Positions 50,685 to 59,483 of a stretch of 64,000 nucleotides of DNA are shown here, piece by piece. The stretch lies in NCBI RefSeq assembly GCF_001708445.1, contig NZ_CP015637.1, positions 869,001 through 933,000 on the forward strand. Direction: 5' to 3'. How positions within the stretch are numbered: the first letter of the stretch is position 1; each line of letters opens with the position of its first letter. The translations under genes and the position numbers were made by a program. The stretch is from Pseudomonas fluorescens (GTDB lineage Bacteria > Pseudomonadota > Gammaproteobacteria > Pseudomonadales > Pseudomonadaceae). The notes under the pieces were generated by a model, which was given only the letters and a program-made list of their open reading frames with translations, was not told the origin of the DNA and ran no database searches.

Positions 50685-52103
50685 GTGGCCAATGCTATCG
50701 AAGAAAGCCGCTATGCCCGATTTGCCCTGCGTTGTTCAAACTTCGCCGAGCGCTGGTTCCCTGACTCCTGGGTGTTTGCCGCGCTCGCCGTGATCATTGT
50801 GGCTGTGGCGACCCTGGGCATGGGCGCTGCCCCCGCCGAAGCCGCAAAAGCCTTTGGAGATGGCTTCTGGAGCCTTATCCCGTTCACCATGCAGATGGCC
50901 TTTGTGGTGATCGGCGGTTATGTCGTGGCCAGTTCGCCGCCGGCGGTGAAGTTGATTGATCGCCTGGCACGCATCCCCAGGAACGGTCGCTCGGCCGTGG
51001 CGTGGGTGGCGCTGATCTCCATGGTTGCCTCCTTGCTCAACTGGGGCTTGTCCCTGGTGTTCGGCGGGTTGCTGGTGCGCGCACTGGCCCGTCGTACGGA
51101 TTTACGCATGGACTACCGCGCGGCTGGCGCGGCGGCCTACCTGGGCCTCGGTGCAGTATGGGCGCTGGGGCTGTCGTCGTCGGCCGCGCAATTGCAGGCC
51201 AACCCGGCCAGCCTGCCGCCGTCGATCCTGTCGATCACCGGGGTGATCCCGTTCACTGACACGATCTTCCTGTGGCAATCGGGCGTGCTGTTGCTGGCGC
51301 TGATCGTGGTGTCGCTGATCATCGCCTACGCCACCGCCCCCGGTCCGAACAGCGCACGTGACGCCAAGGCCTGCGGCGTCGACCCGGCCTTCAACCTGCC
51401 CAAACCGCAAGCCCCGACCCGCCCTGGCGAATGGCTGGAACACAGCCCGTTGCTGACCATCCTGCTGGCGCTGCTGGCAGCCGGCTGGCTGTTCCATGAG
51501 TTCTCGACCAAGCCGGCGATCAGCGCCATCTCGGGGCTGAACACCTATAACTTCCTGTTCATCATGGTCGGGGCGCTGCTGCACTGGCGCCCGCGCAGCT
51601 TCCTCGATGCAGTGGCCCGCGCCGTGCCGACAACCACCGGCGTGCTGATCCAGTTCCCGCTGTACGGCTCGATCGCCGCGCTGATGACCGTGGTCAAGGG
51701 CGGCGACGGCCAGACCCTGGCGCACCACATCTCGACGTTCTTCACCTCCATCGCCTCCCACGATACGTACGCGCTGTTGATGGGCGTGTACTCGGCGGTG
51801 CTGGGGTTCTTTATCCCGTCGGGCGGCGGCAAGTGGATCATCGAAGCGCCTTACGTGATGCAAGTGGCCAATGACCTGCAATACCACCTGGGCTGGGCGG
51901 TGCAGATCTACAACGCCGCCGAAGCACTGCCGAACCTGATCAACCCGTTCTATATGCTGCCGTTGCTGGGGGTGCTGGGGTTGAAGGCGCGGGATTTGAT
52001 CGGGTTTTCATTCGTGCAGTTGCTGGTGCACACGCCGCTAGTGTTGTTTTTGTTGTGGGCGTTGGGGACGACGTTGAAGTATTTGCCGCCGGTGATGCCT
52101 TAA
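50685..52103 (+). CDS. atoE: Short-chain fatty-acid transporter (AtoE family)
   Basis: 472 residues with about twelve membrane segments. AtoE-family patterns: 'FAERWFPDSWVFAALAVIIV', 'GDGFWSLIPFTMQMAFVVIG', 'LLNWGLSLVFGGLLVRALAR', 'FFIPSGGGKWIIEAPYVMQV'. Members import acetoacetate and short-chain fatty acids. GAGGAA precedes the ATG. No ato catabolic genes are in the window. Confidence 0.92.
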   Translation: MANAIEESRYARFALRCSNFAERWFPDSWVFAALAVIIVAVATLGMGAAPAEAAKAFGDGFWSLIPFTMQMAFVVIGGYVVASSPPAVKLIDRLARIPRNGRSAVAWVALISMVASLLNWGLSLVFGGLLVRALARRTDLRMDYRAAGAAAYLGLGAVWALGLSSSAAQLQANPASLPPSILSITGVIPFTDTIFLWQSGVLLLALIVVSLIIAYATAPGPNSARDAKACGVDPAFNLPKPQAPTRPGEWLEHSPLLTILLALLAAGWLFHEFSTKPAISAISGLNTYNFLFIMVGALLHWRPRSFLDAVARAVPTTTGVLIQFPLYGSIAALMTVVKGGDGQTLAHHISTFFTSIASHDTYALLMGVYSAVLGFFIPSGGGKWIIEAPYVMQVANDLQYHLGWAVQIYNAAEALPNLINPFYMLPLLGVLGLKARDLIGFSFVQLLVHTPLVLFLLWALGTTLKYLPPVMP

Positions 52104-52115
52104 TCTGCGGGTGAC

Positions 52116-52138
52116 GCACCTGTTGTTGCAACAGGTGC
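52116..52138. terminator. Hairpin between convergent atoE-like and hepT genes
   Basis: A perfect 10-bp stem GCACCTGTTG / CAACAGGTGC with a TTG loop. There is no clear T-run on either strand; it probably still limits read-through between the two convergent genes. Confidence 0.5.
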
Positions 52139-52140
52139 AT

Positions 52141-52485
52141 TCATGCAGGGGCACTGGGGAGTCGCGCCAATAAATCGGGCAATGCGCTCTGGATTGTGTC
52201 CCAAACCACATCAAGGTTGATATCGAAATAACCGTGGGCTATCCGATTGCGCATTCCACGCATGCTCCGCCAAGGAATCTGTGGATGACCCACCGTGAAC
52301 TCCGGGTGCTGATCCATGATTTTTGTCGACGCTTCACCCAAGATGATCAAACTCATGATCACTGCTTGTTGAGTACGCCTGTCTTCCAGAAACTCCTCTT
52401 TGCTCAAGCCTTCGACAAAGGTGATCGCGTCAGTTGCGGCCTGCCTGATGTGATTCAAATAATCCCCAAGGCGGTTCGAGGTCAT
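52141..52485 (-). CDS. hepT: HepT-family toxin (DUF86, HEPN RNase-like)
   Basis: 114 residues, all helical HEPN fold. The catalytic R-x4-H-x-Y motif is present as 'RNRIAHGY' (residues ~83-90). HepT proteins are the toxin half of type VII toxin-antitoxin pairs and may also cut RNA. It overlaps the mntA gene by 4 bp, downstream of it, the usual order. Confidence 0.93.
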   Translation of the reverse strand: MTSNRLGDYLNHIRQAATDAITFVEGLSKEEFLEDRRTQQAVIMSLIILGEASTKIMDQHPEFTVGHPQIPWRSMRGMRNRIAHGYFDINLDVVWDTIQSALPDLLARLPSAPA

Positions 52486-52772
52486 ATCTGCCGAGCCTCT
52501 GCCAACACTTTTGCGCGAAACTTCACAGGCAAATCGGCAGGCGTCAGCAAGTCAACATTGACCCCGAGCAGATCCTCAAGCTCGACCTGAAGCCCACCCA
52601 GATCAAAAAGAGTGGTTCCGGGGGGGGCGTCGACCAAAAGATCAAGGTCGCTACCCTCTACGTCAGTACCTCGTAACACAGATCCAAACACCCTGGGATT
52701 TGAGATGCGAAAACGGCCCACCACTTCTCTGACGGCGGCTCGCTGTAAGTCAAGGGCAGTTGAAGGTTTCAC
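52482..52772 (-). CDS. mntA: MntA-family nucleotidyltransferase antitoxin
   Basis: 96 residues, minimal nucleotidyltransferase fold with the exact GS-x10-DxD motif ('FGSVLRGTDVEGSDLDLLVD') near residues 30-45. MntA-type antitoxins silence HepT by adding AMP to its catalytic Tyr. First gene of a two-gene operon with hepT. Confidence 0.93.
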   Translation of the reverse strand: MKPSTALDLQRAAVREVVGRFRISNPRVFGSVLRGTDVEGSDLDLLVDAPPGTTLFDLGGLQVELEDLLGVNVDLLTPADLPVKFRAKVLAEARQI

Positions 52773-53287
52773 GGTTCACCTCGGTGACAGCCATTATCGA
52801 GCCAGTCTAGCAGCGCTCGCCTCCTGTAGACATATGAAGCTCATCACAGCATTTCTAATGCCCTGGCGAAGTATCGGGAAGATTCGGCAGGGTCTTTTGA
52901 AACACCTAGGCCGTCATCAATCGGGATGACAACGTCTCCTTCGTTGAGTACAAGGCCCTGCGCGACGATGCTGACCGTCGCATGAGTGCAGTTGTCCAGG
53001 CGTTCGGCCGGCATAACAACGTGACAGCGTTCCAAAAAGCCATGGATGTCGCCATGCAACTCCTGCAAACCAGTGTCATTGATGCAAAAAAACCAGACTG
53101 ACCGACACAGGCGAAGCCATCGTCAAGGATGCGCTGACGGCGCAGGTGGAGTACTTGCGGGCTGGTAGCCAATTGGCATTGCGTCTGCCGTGATCCCTTG
53201 ACACCCGCCTGTCTTCCTTTCGTCACATTGCATTGCTACCGTCCTGCGAAATATCTTGCAACATCTCGCCAGCAAGGACTCCCCGCA
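52773..53287. other. Region between mntA and the phosphoesterase gene, with a coding remnant
   Basis: Contains a relic frame (52913-53101, listed separately) and a second short in-frame piece ending near 53192 ('IVKDALTAQVEYLRAGSQLA'). No intact gene was found. Confidence 0.5.
52913..53101 (+). pseudogene. Coding remnant of unknown function
   Basis: A 62-codon open stretch without its own start ('NRDDNVSFVEYKALRDDADR ... AFQKAMDVAMQLLQTSVIDA'), bounded by in-frame stops. A second piece with similar composition lies just downstream, to about 53192. Together they look like a small helical protein gene broken by mutation; I do not recognise the family. Confidence 0.35.
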
Positions 53288-54988
53288 ATGAGTGACGATC
53301 ACGAAGACCGCCCTGCCCCCGACTCCATCGCCCAACCGCCGGTAGATACCAGCCGTCGGCGCTTCCTGGGGGGCGCGGCGGTGCTGGGGGTTGGCGCGAC
53401 CTTGAGTGCCTGCGGCAATGGCAGCGAAGCACCGGGCAAGCCAGTGGCACGCCCGCTCACACCGCAGGAGCTGGACAAGGCGTTGCACGACCAGGTGAAG
53501 ACCGTGGTAGTGATCTATGCCGAGAACCGCAGCTTCAACAATCTGTTTGCGGACTTCCCCGGCGTTGAGAAACCGCTGTCGGCGCTTTCTGCCGCCGACA
53601 CGCAGCAACGCGACCGCGACGGCAGCTTATTGACCACCCTGCCCCCCGTTTGGGGCGGTGTGTTGCAGGTCGGCCCGCAAAGCGTGGATGGGGTGACCTA
53701 CCCCAGCGAAGTGCAATTCCAGGAAAACCTGCCCAACGCCCCGTTCGCCCTCAAGGGCCCGAACGCCGAAGACCTGCCCTTGAGCCTGGTCACCCGCGAC
53801 TTGTGGCACGTGTTCTATCAGAACCAGATGCAGATCAACGGCGGCAAGAACGATGGTTTCGTTGCCTGGGCCGACTCCGGTGGCCTGGTGATGGGGCATT
53901 ACGCCCAGAGCCGTTATTCCCTACGCTTGTGGGACGTGGCCAAGGAGTTCGTACTCTGCGATAACTTCTTCCAGGGTGCCTTCGGCGGTTCGTTCCTCAA
54001 CCACCAGTACCTGATCAGCGCCACCGCGCCGTTTTATCCGAATGCCGCGCAGTCGGTGGCCAAGGCGCAGATCGCCACGCTGCAAAGCGATGACCCGACT
54101 GACACGCGTCTCAAACCCCTGGATAAATCCCCTGCCAGCGCCATGACCGGCCCGCCGCAGTTCGGCCCCAGTGCGCTGACCCCTGACGGTTACGGCGTGA
54201 ACACCCTGGCCCCACCCTACTGGCCGACCTGGATTCGCGACCCGGAAAACCCGGACTACGCCAAAGCCGACCTGCCCAACGTGCTGGTGCCGCAAACCCA
54301 CGAACACATCGGCGACAAGCTATCGAAAAAGAACGTCGACTGGGCCTGGTACGCCGGGGCCTGGCAAGCGACGCTGGACCAATTCAAGGACTCGGGCGGC
54401 ATTCCGAAGATCCCGAATTTCCAGTATCACCACCAGCCATTCAACTACTTCAAGCAGCAAGGGCCCGAAAACCGTGCGGAGCGTGACAAGCGCTTGCGCG
54501 ACGCGGGCTTGGGCGACGAATCCAGTACCAACAAGTTCTTCGCCGACGCCGAGGCGGGCAAGCTCCCCGCCGTGACCTTCTACAAACCCCAGGGCAACCT
54601 CAATATGCACGCGGGTTATGCCGACGTGGCCTCCGGCGACCGCCATATCGTGCGTGCCCTGAAGGTGCTGCAGGAGAGCCCGCAGTGGAAAAACATGGTG
54701 GTGGTGGTCACTGTCGATGAAAACGGCGGCTGGTGGGACCACGTGGCACCGCCCAAGGGCGACCGCTGGGGCCCTGGTACGCGAGTGCCGGCGCTGGTGG
54801 TGTCACCTTTTGCGCGCAAAGGCACGGTGGACCATACGGTGTACGACACGGCGTCGATCCTGCGCCTGATTACCCGAGTCTTCCAGTTGGAGACCTTGGA
54901 CGGCCTCAAGCAGCGGGATGACGCAATGATTGCCCGCGGCCAGAAACCCATGGGCGATTTGAGCAATGCCTTGCAGTTCAGCGTGTAG
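53288..54988 (+). CDS. Tat-exported phosphoesterase (AcpA/phospholipase C superfamily)
   Basis: 566 residues from ATG 53288 (AAGGA upstream). Twin-arginine signal 'DTSRRRFLGGAAVLGVG' ending in a lipobox-like LSAC, so it may be a Tat-exported lipoprotein. Catalytic regions of the acid phosphatase/phospholipase C superfamily: 'KTVVVIYAENRSFNNLFADF' with the nucleophile Ser, and 'MVVVVTVDENGGWWDHVAPP' with metal-binding Asp/His. It cleaves phosphate esters, perhaps phospholipids, in the periplasm or outside the cell. Confidence 0.88.
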   Translation: MSDDHEDRPAPDSIAQPPVDTSRRRFLGGAAVLGVGATLSACGNGSEAPGKPVARPLTPQELDKALHDQVKTVVVIYAENRSFNNLFADFPGVEKPLSALSAADTQQRDRDGSLLTTLPPVWGGVLQVGPQSVDGVTYPSEVQFQENLPNAPFALKGPNAEDLPLSLVTRDLWHVFYQNQMQINGGKNDGFVAWADSGGLVMGHYAQSRYSLRLWDVAKEFVLCDNFFQGAFGGSFLNHQYLISATAPFYPNAAQSVAKAQIATLQSDDPTDTRLKPLDKSPASAMTGPPQFGPSALTPDGYGVNTLAPPYWPTWIRDPENPDYAKADLPNVLVPQTHEHIGDKLSKKNVDWAWYAGAWQATLDQFKDSGGIPKIPNFQYHHQPFNYFKQQGPENRAERDKRLRDAGLGDESSTNKFFADAEAGKLPAVTFYKPQGNLNMHAGYADVASGDRHIVRALKVLQESPQWKNMVVVVTVDENGGWWDHVAPPKGDRWGPGTRVPALVVSPFARKGTVDHTVYDTASILRLITRVFQLETLDGLKQRDDAMIARGQKPMGDLSNALQFSV

Positions 54989-55110
54989 GACGGCTTATCC
55001 AATAACGACACACCCGACGATTTAGGACGCGGTTTTCCCGGTCAGCCGCTACTGTGTGGAGGTGGGCTTTCATCCCGCGCAGACGGGCTTTCGCTGACAA
55101 GGAATCAAGT

Positions 55111-56280
55111 ATGTTCAAATCGACCAGGCTGTCCTTCGCCCTGGCCGCACTGATGGCCAGTGCGGTGGTACAGGCCGACATCGAAGTACCCCTGGGTAGC
55201 CCGCAACGGGTGACCCAGTTGTTCGCTTACCCCAATAACTGCAACGTGATCTGCTTTCGTCCATGGACGCTGGAGCAGACCGTCGAGCATTACCTGAACC
55301 AAAGCCTGCAACGCGACGGCTACAGTCGGGCCAAGGTCAGTGTCAAAACCCATGAGGGCCAGGTCGTCGCGACCTTCAGTGGCGTACCCGACAGCTACGG
55401 GCACCCGCTGACGGCACTGCTCGACACCGCCGACCTGGCCTACCGGGGCGCCAGCAAACTCAACGTCGACGGCAAGTGGGCCTACAACTGGTACCTGTTC
55501 CTGCCGTTGGGCATGGCCCTGGAAAACCGCAAGAGCATTGAGCTGCTGCACTTCCCCCCGGATTACTCACTGACCCAGGCCCAGGATTACCTGGAATCGG
55601 CCACCACCGACCGCTGGGCCACCTTGCTCACCGACAATGGCATACCGGCCACCGAAACCCCGGCCTACCAGACCATCATCGACATCGCGCCCATCGCCGC
55701 ACCGTCCAACGCCGGCAAGGACTTGGAGAGCGTCTACGGTTACTTCACCGACTACCAGACCCGCATGGTCAAGGAACTGAGCGTGCGGCCCAGCGGCTCA
55801 TTGCCAATGGTCGCGTTCGGCGCGCCGGTGCGCAGCTGGATCAAGCAACAATACGGGCAAACCGTGGGGGTACTGGGCCTGGCGCAAATCAGCCCGGAAG
55901 CGGGTAAAACCGTGTCGGTCCTGGGCTCCAACCATCCCAGCTACATCTGGTATGCGGCCAGCCCCGACACCTATGACGGCGACGAGCAGAAGGCTGACGA
56001 AGCAGGCTTGAAAGTGATGGGCCAGGACCTGAGTGCCGCCTGCTGGCAAGCCGGGATGGGGCAAAAACCGGCGAGCGATCCGAATGTGCTACTCAAGGCA
56101 TGCATGAACACCTGGCAGGTCACGCGCAAAGAACAGACCTGTGAATTGTTCTATACCTCGGTGCGCAACCTGAGCCCCGAACAGGCGAATGCCAAATGCG
56201 CCACGCCCGCGATCAAGTCACAGCTCAAACAGCTTAAAAACGCCGTTCCCACCCCATCGTTCGGCATTCCAGCGCTCTAG
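55111..56280 (+). CDS. Secreted protein of unknown function
   Basis: 389 residues from ATG 55111 (AAGGA 8 nt upstream). A clear signal peptide 1-~22 ('LSFALAALMASAVVQADIEV') and several Cys in the mature part (near 'NNCNVICFRPW' and 'QTCELFYTSV') suggest a periplasmic or secreted location with disulfides. No family is recognised with confidence. No obvious operon partner. Confidence 0.7.
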   Translation: MFKSTRLSFALAALMASAVVQADIEVPLGSPQRVTQLFAYPNNCNVICFRPWTLEQTVEHYLNQSLQRDGYSRAKVSVKTHEGQVVATFSGVPDSYGHPLTALLDTADLAYRGASKLNVDGKWAYNWYLFLPLGMALENRKSIELLHFPPDYSLTQAQDYLESATTDRWATLLTDNGIPATETPAYQTIIDIAPIAAPSNAGKDLESVYGYFTDYQTRMVKELSVRPSGSLPMVAFGAPVRSWIKQQYGQTVGVLGLAQISPEAGKTVSVLGSNHPSYIWYAASPDTYDGDEQKADEAGLKVMGQDLSAACWQAGMGQKPASDPNVLLKACMNTWQVTRKEQTCELFYTSVRNLSPEQANAKCATPAIKSQLKQLKNAVPTPSFGIPAL

Positions 56281-56290
56281 AGCGCAAAAA

Positions 56291-56330
56291 AACCGATTTC
56301 TACTGTCAACTCTGACAGTAGAAATCGGTT
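56291..56330. terminator. Long perfect 18-bp hairpin
   Basis: AACCGATTTCTACTGTCA (56291-56308), loop ACTC, and the exact complement (56313-56330). On the minus strand it is followed by T-rich sequence, making a good terminator there. On the plus strand, where both flanking genes run, the tail is CAATCTT, a weaker terminator. Probably ends the secreted-protein gene. Confidence 0.7.
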
Positions 56331-56422
56331 CAATCTTAAGCGAGTCTTGAGCCGGGCCATCCGCTGCAAGACTGGCAGTCAGACACCATCCGCAGGTCGA
56401 TGCAGCCCTACCAAGGAGAGTT

Positions 56423-56947
56423 ATGAAGACTCAAGCCATGGATAAGGCTAAAACTGTTGCGACTGACTGCCTCTATCCCTTTGCGACATCGCTGTTCGAG
56501 CGCGGCTACCCCTCAACCCGCCAGTTTCAAGTGGTGCGCAACCGAAACGGCGACCCCACGGGGATCAAGGCCCGTGTCGCCTTTGACAGCCGAACGCGCA
56601 TTGCCAAGGTGTCGGGCTACGCCCTCAGCGAGCGGCGCCAGCACACCTTCCAGATCTCATCGCGTATTCATCTGTACGACCGATGGTTCTGCGGCCTGCT
56701 GCGTCACTCTTGCAGCCCGAATGTCTATTTCGACACCCACTATCTGGAGCTATGGGCCGTGGTGCCGATTGCCGTCGGAAGCTGGCTGACCATCGATTAC
56801 GCCGACAGCGGCGACATCTTGCCCCATCAATTTGCCTGCCACTGTGGCGCGCCCAACTGCCGGGGCTGGATCAAAGGCCGAGAGGAACAGATAAACGCCG
56901 AGGGGCTGCGCGTGCTGGAGAGCAAGCGCGGCCCCGAATACCGTTAG
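56423..56947 (+). CDS. SET-domain protein (predicted lysine methyltransferase)
   Basis: 174 residues; AAGGAG precedes the ATG. A minimal SET domain: 'GLLRHSCSPNVYF' (the RHSCxPN loop), 'ELWAVVPIAVGSWLTIDYAD' (the catalytic Tyr region) and a post-SET Cys cluster 'FACHCGAPNCRGWI' that binds zinc. Best known in eukaryotic histone methyltransferases, but also found in scattered bacteria. Likely methylates a protein; the target is unknown. Its 3' end overlaps the convergent can gene by 4 bp. Confidence 0.88.
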   Translation: MKTQAMDKAKTVATDCLYPFATSLFERGYPSTRQFQVVRNRNGDPTGIKARVAFDSRTRIAKVSGYALSERRQHTFQISSRIHLYDRWFCGLLRHSCSPNVYFDTHYLELWAVVPIAVGSWLTIDYADSGDILPHQFACHCGAPNCRGWIKGREEQINAEGLRVLESKRGPEYR

Positions 56948-57588
56948 GCTTCGCCCAACGGGCGCAGGCGATATTGCGGCGGCAGTTGCTCAAAGCCACT
57001 GATGGTGGTGTTCAGGCTCTTCCAGCGGCCATCCTTGATGCCATAGATGCAACCATGGATCGACAGGCTCTGCCCACGGTGCCAGGCGTTTTGCACAATG
57101 CTGGTATGGCCGACGTTGGCCACTTGCTGGATCACGTTCAACTCGCACAGGCGATCGACGCGCTCTTCTTCAGTCGGCAACTGGGCCAGCAGGTCACGGT
57201 TTTCGTAGTACAGGTCGCGAATGGTGCGCAGCCAGCCGTCGATCAGGCCGAACTGGCGGTCCTGCATCGATGCACGCACGCCGCCACAGCCATAGTGGCC
57301 AGTGACGAGGATGTGTTTGACCTTGAGTACATCGACCGCGTACTGGATCACCGACAGGCAATTGAGGTCAGTGTGCAGCACCACGTTGGCCACGTTGCGG
57401 TGCACGAATAGATCACCCGGCAGCATGCCAACGATCTCGTTGGCCGGCACTCGGGCGTCAGAACAGCCGATCCACAGGTATTCCGGGGTCTGCTGGCGAG
57501 CGAGCTTGGCGAAGAATTCGGGATCTTCCTGTTTGATCGCATCCGCCCAGCGTTCGTTGTTATCAAGCAGGTCTTGTAGTTCGTTCAT
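56944..57588 (-). CDS. can: Beta-class carbonic anhydrase
   Basis: 214 residues from ATG 57588 (GAGG 9 nt upstream; the open frame beyond it is not supported). Zinc ligands and dyad: 'CSDARVP' and 'GHYGCGG'. Interconverts carbon dioxide and bicarbonate in the cytoplasm, supplying bicarbonate for biosynthesis. Gene order can / small acidic protein / rimI / psi subunit is the same as in P. aeruginosa. Confidence 0.97.
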   Translation of the reverse strand: MNELQDLLDNNERWADAIKQEDPEFFAKLARQQTPEYLWIGCSDARVPANEIVGMLPGDLFVHRNVANVVLHTDLNCLSVIQYAVDVLKVKHILVTGHYGCGGVRASMQDRQFGLIDGWLRTIRDLYYENRDLLAQLPTEEERVDRLCELNVIQQVANVGHTSIVQNAWHRGQSLSIHGCIYGIKDGRWKSLNTTISGFEQLPPQYRLRPLGEA

Positions 57589-57742
57589 CAGGGAAAGCCT
57601 CAGGAATGATGCGCAGTTTTGTGACTGACAACCCGTCGTCCGGGTCACGCCCTGCCGGTGAATAACAAACATGAATCAGCTTGAATCTTTGGGGCGCAGT
57701 GCCTGTCCACACACTATAAGCCCCACAGTATGAGGATTGGCC

Positions 57743-58045
57743 ATGACTGAATCACGACGTCCCTACGGTGCTACCCAGCCCGAACCGATTGATGACAACG
57801 AAGATCGCATGGGCTCGATGCGCGAGCTGGACTTTGACGAGGACGCACCCTCCGCGCAGACCGGTGATGATTTGACCCCGGAAAACTTGATCCATGAGGA
57901 TGGCGCGCGGGATGCCAGGGAGGAAGGCGAAGATAATCCGGCGGATTACGATTTGAGTATCGTGAACGAAGATGAAATTGGCGGTGGTAACGGCCTGGAT
58001 GAGGCCGAACTGGCGGATATCGATCCGGTAGACGGTAACCGCTGA
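57743..58045 (+). CDS. Small acidic conserved protein
   Basis: 100 residues from ATG 57743 (GAGGA upstream). More than a quarter Asp/Glu and very few hydrophobic residues ('DFDEDAPSAQTGDDLTPENL'); predicted to be largely disordered. It is in the same position as an acidic conserved hypothetical in other pseudomonads, between can and rimI. Function unknown. Confidence 0.75.
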   Translation: MTESRRPYGATQPEPIDDNEDRMGSMRELDFDEDAPSAQTGDDLTPENLIHEDGARDAREEGEDNPADYDLSIVNEDEIGGGNGLDEAELADIDPVDGNR

Positions 58046-58063
58046 CAAAACGTCGTCCTAGAT

Positions 58064-58152
58064 GTGGGAGGGGGCTTGCACCCCGATGGCGGTGTGTCAG
58101 TCACTCGATGAGCTGGCTGGTCCACTGCTATCGGGGGCAAGCCCCCTCCCAC
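58064..58152. repeat. REPIN (inverted REP doublet)
   Basis: GTGGGAGGGGGCTTGCACCCC on the left and ATCGGGGGCAAGCCCCCTCC on the right; the left half has one substitution (a C-to-A in the stem) relative to the copy at 40982. It lies between convergent genes. Confidence 0.9.
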
Positions 58153-58166
58153 ATTGGGCTATGTAT

Positions 58167-58619
58167 TTAGTCGACCAGGGTGCAGGCCATGACGACCGCA
58201 TCTTCGCGCCCACCGACGGCCGGGTAGTAATCGCGCCGACGGCCGATTTCATTGAAGCCATAGCGCTCGTACAGCCGGAACGCGCCGGTGTTGCTGTCAC
58301 GCACTTCGAGGAAACATTCCCGCGCGTTGGCCGCATAGGCGCGAGACATCAGGTGCTCCAGCAGCGCCAGGCCCAGGCCACGGCCCTGGTTTTCCGGCTT
58401 AACGGTAATGTTCAGCAAATGCGCCTCGTCGAGGATGATCTGCACCACGCCGTGGCCCACTTGCTGCTCGCCTTCAAACATCAACCAGATCTGGTATTTA
58501 CCCAGCCCGTCGAGAAAGATCCCGCGGGTCCAGGGATGGCTGAATGCCGCGTATTCGATTTTCAGCACGGCGTCGAGGTCTGCCTCGGTCATCGGGCGGA
58601 AGGATAAAGCCTCACTCAT
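58167..58619 (-). CDS. rimI: Ribosomal protein S18 N-terminal acetyltransferase RimI
   Basis: 150 residues, GNAT fold with the acetyl-CoA loop 'VKPENQGRGLGLALLEHLMS' and 'FLEVRDSNTGAFRLYERYGF', characteristic of RimI. It overlaps the psi-subunit gene by 8 bp, an arrangement conserved in gammaproteobacteria (holD-rimI). Confidence 0.95.
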   Translation of the reverse strand: MSEALSFRPMTEADLDAVLKIEYAAFSHPWTRGIFLDGLGKYQIWLMFEGEQQVGHGVVQIILDEAHLLNITVKPENQGRGLGLALLEHLMSRAYAANARECFLEVRDSNTGAFRLYERYGFNEIGRRRDYYPAVGGREDAVVMACTLVD

Positions 58620-59355
58620 CGGTTGTTTTCCAGCGCGCCATCAGCCGGCGCATGGCTTGCCAGACATCAGCCTTACGCTGTGGCTCTTCCATTAATAATT
58701 CCAGGCCCGGCAGGGCCCATACCGAGCCCAGGCCTTCGACCTGCAGCTCGCGGTACCACGCCTCGGCATTGGCCTCACCGGCAAAGCGCACGGCAGGCAG
58801 GCCGATCAGCCAGAGGCACACGCAGGGTTCGTCTTCCAAACGCGCCGAGACAAAACCTTGGACAAAATCCCGCGCGGCTTCCGGGCCCTGGTCCATCGTG
58901 CCGCGCACCAGCAGCGGCCAACGCACGGGGTCGCCGACAATTTGCGGACTGTCGGGCAGGCCGGCGGCGCGCAGCATGTCCTTGAGCAGCATGTAGGCCG
59001 GGTCACGGGTCTGGAAGCGCTCGCCGGTAGGCAGTTCCACCAGCAACAGGCAACGTCCGGCCCGTAGCAATTGCAGGGCAAAACGCGGTGGCGGGACGAC
59101 CGGCGCCTTGACCACGGGGGCCGCTTCTTCAGCGACTACCGGCTTGGCCATCGGCGACGGACGTGGCACCTCGACCTTGGCGCGCTCCACCACCGGCCGC
59201 ACAGGCGGCTCTGGCTTGACCACCGCCACGGGCGCAGCGGCTTCTTCCCCGGAGGTCTCGAACGCCTCATAGGGCTCGAGCGCCTGCAACAACTCGGGCC
59301 GCGACGGGGCGGCAAACGGCAGTTCGGTGCGGGGCAGCCAGTTGACCACCTGCAT
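58612..59355 (-). CDS. holD: DNA polymerase III psi subunit (pseudomonad long form)
   Basis: 247 residues from ATG 59355; a TTG at 59364 is a possible earlier start, and no strong ribosome site precedes either. The C-terminal ~110 residues are the conserved part ('RFALQLLRAGRCLLLVELPT', 'YMLLKDMLRAAGLPDSPQIV', 'GLGSVWALPGLELLMEEPQ'). The N-terminal part is a Pro/Val/Lys-rich linker. The psi subunit joins the clamp loader to SSB through chi. The equivalent P. aeruginosa protein (PA4679) was identified experimentally as psi, and the rimI-holD arrangement matches. The linker explains why such proteins are often mislabelled TonB-like. Confidence 0.85.
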   Translation of the reverse strand: MQVVNWLPRTELPFAAPSRPELLQALEPYEAFETSGEEAAAPVAVVKPEPPVRPVVERAKVEVPRPSPMAKPVVAEEAAPVVKAPVVPPPRFALQLLRAGRCLLLVELPTGERFQTRDPAYMLLKDMLRAAGLPDSPQIVGDPVRWPLLVRGTMDQGPEAARDFVQGFVSARLEDEPCVCLWLIGLPAVRFAGEANAEAWYRELQVEGLGSVWALPGLELLMEEPQRKADVWQAMRRLMARWKTTDE

Positions 59356-59406
59356 GGCGGTCAAGTAAGCGCGACGTCGGGACTCGATAAGCACAGCTCG
59401 GCCACT

Positions 59407-59415
59407 TGTGGATAA
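59407..59415 (-). promoter_or_regulatory. DnaA box 1
   Basis: TTATCCACA on the minus strand, a perfect DnaA consensus, 52 bp upstream of the holD start and on its strand. Confidence 0.7.
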
Positions 59416-59474
59416 GTAAAGAACGGGGATTCTACCGCTGTTCGGTAACAATCGCCCACTGCGCACTGACCGGC

Positions 59475-59483
59475 TGTGGATAA
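59475..59483 (-). promoter_or_regulatory. DnaA box 2, overlapping the mksF promoter
   Basis: TTATCCACA on the minus strand, 68 bp from box 1. It overlaps the -35 position (59479-59484) of a likely mksF promoter with -10 TACAAT (59502-59507). Confidence 0.7.
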
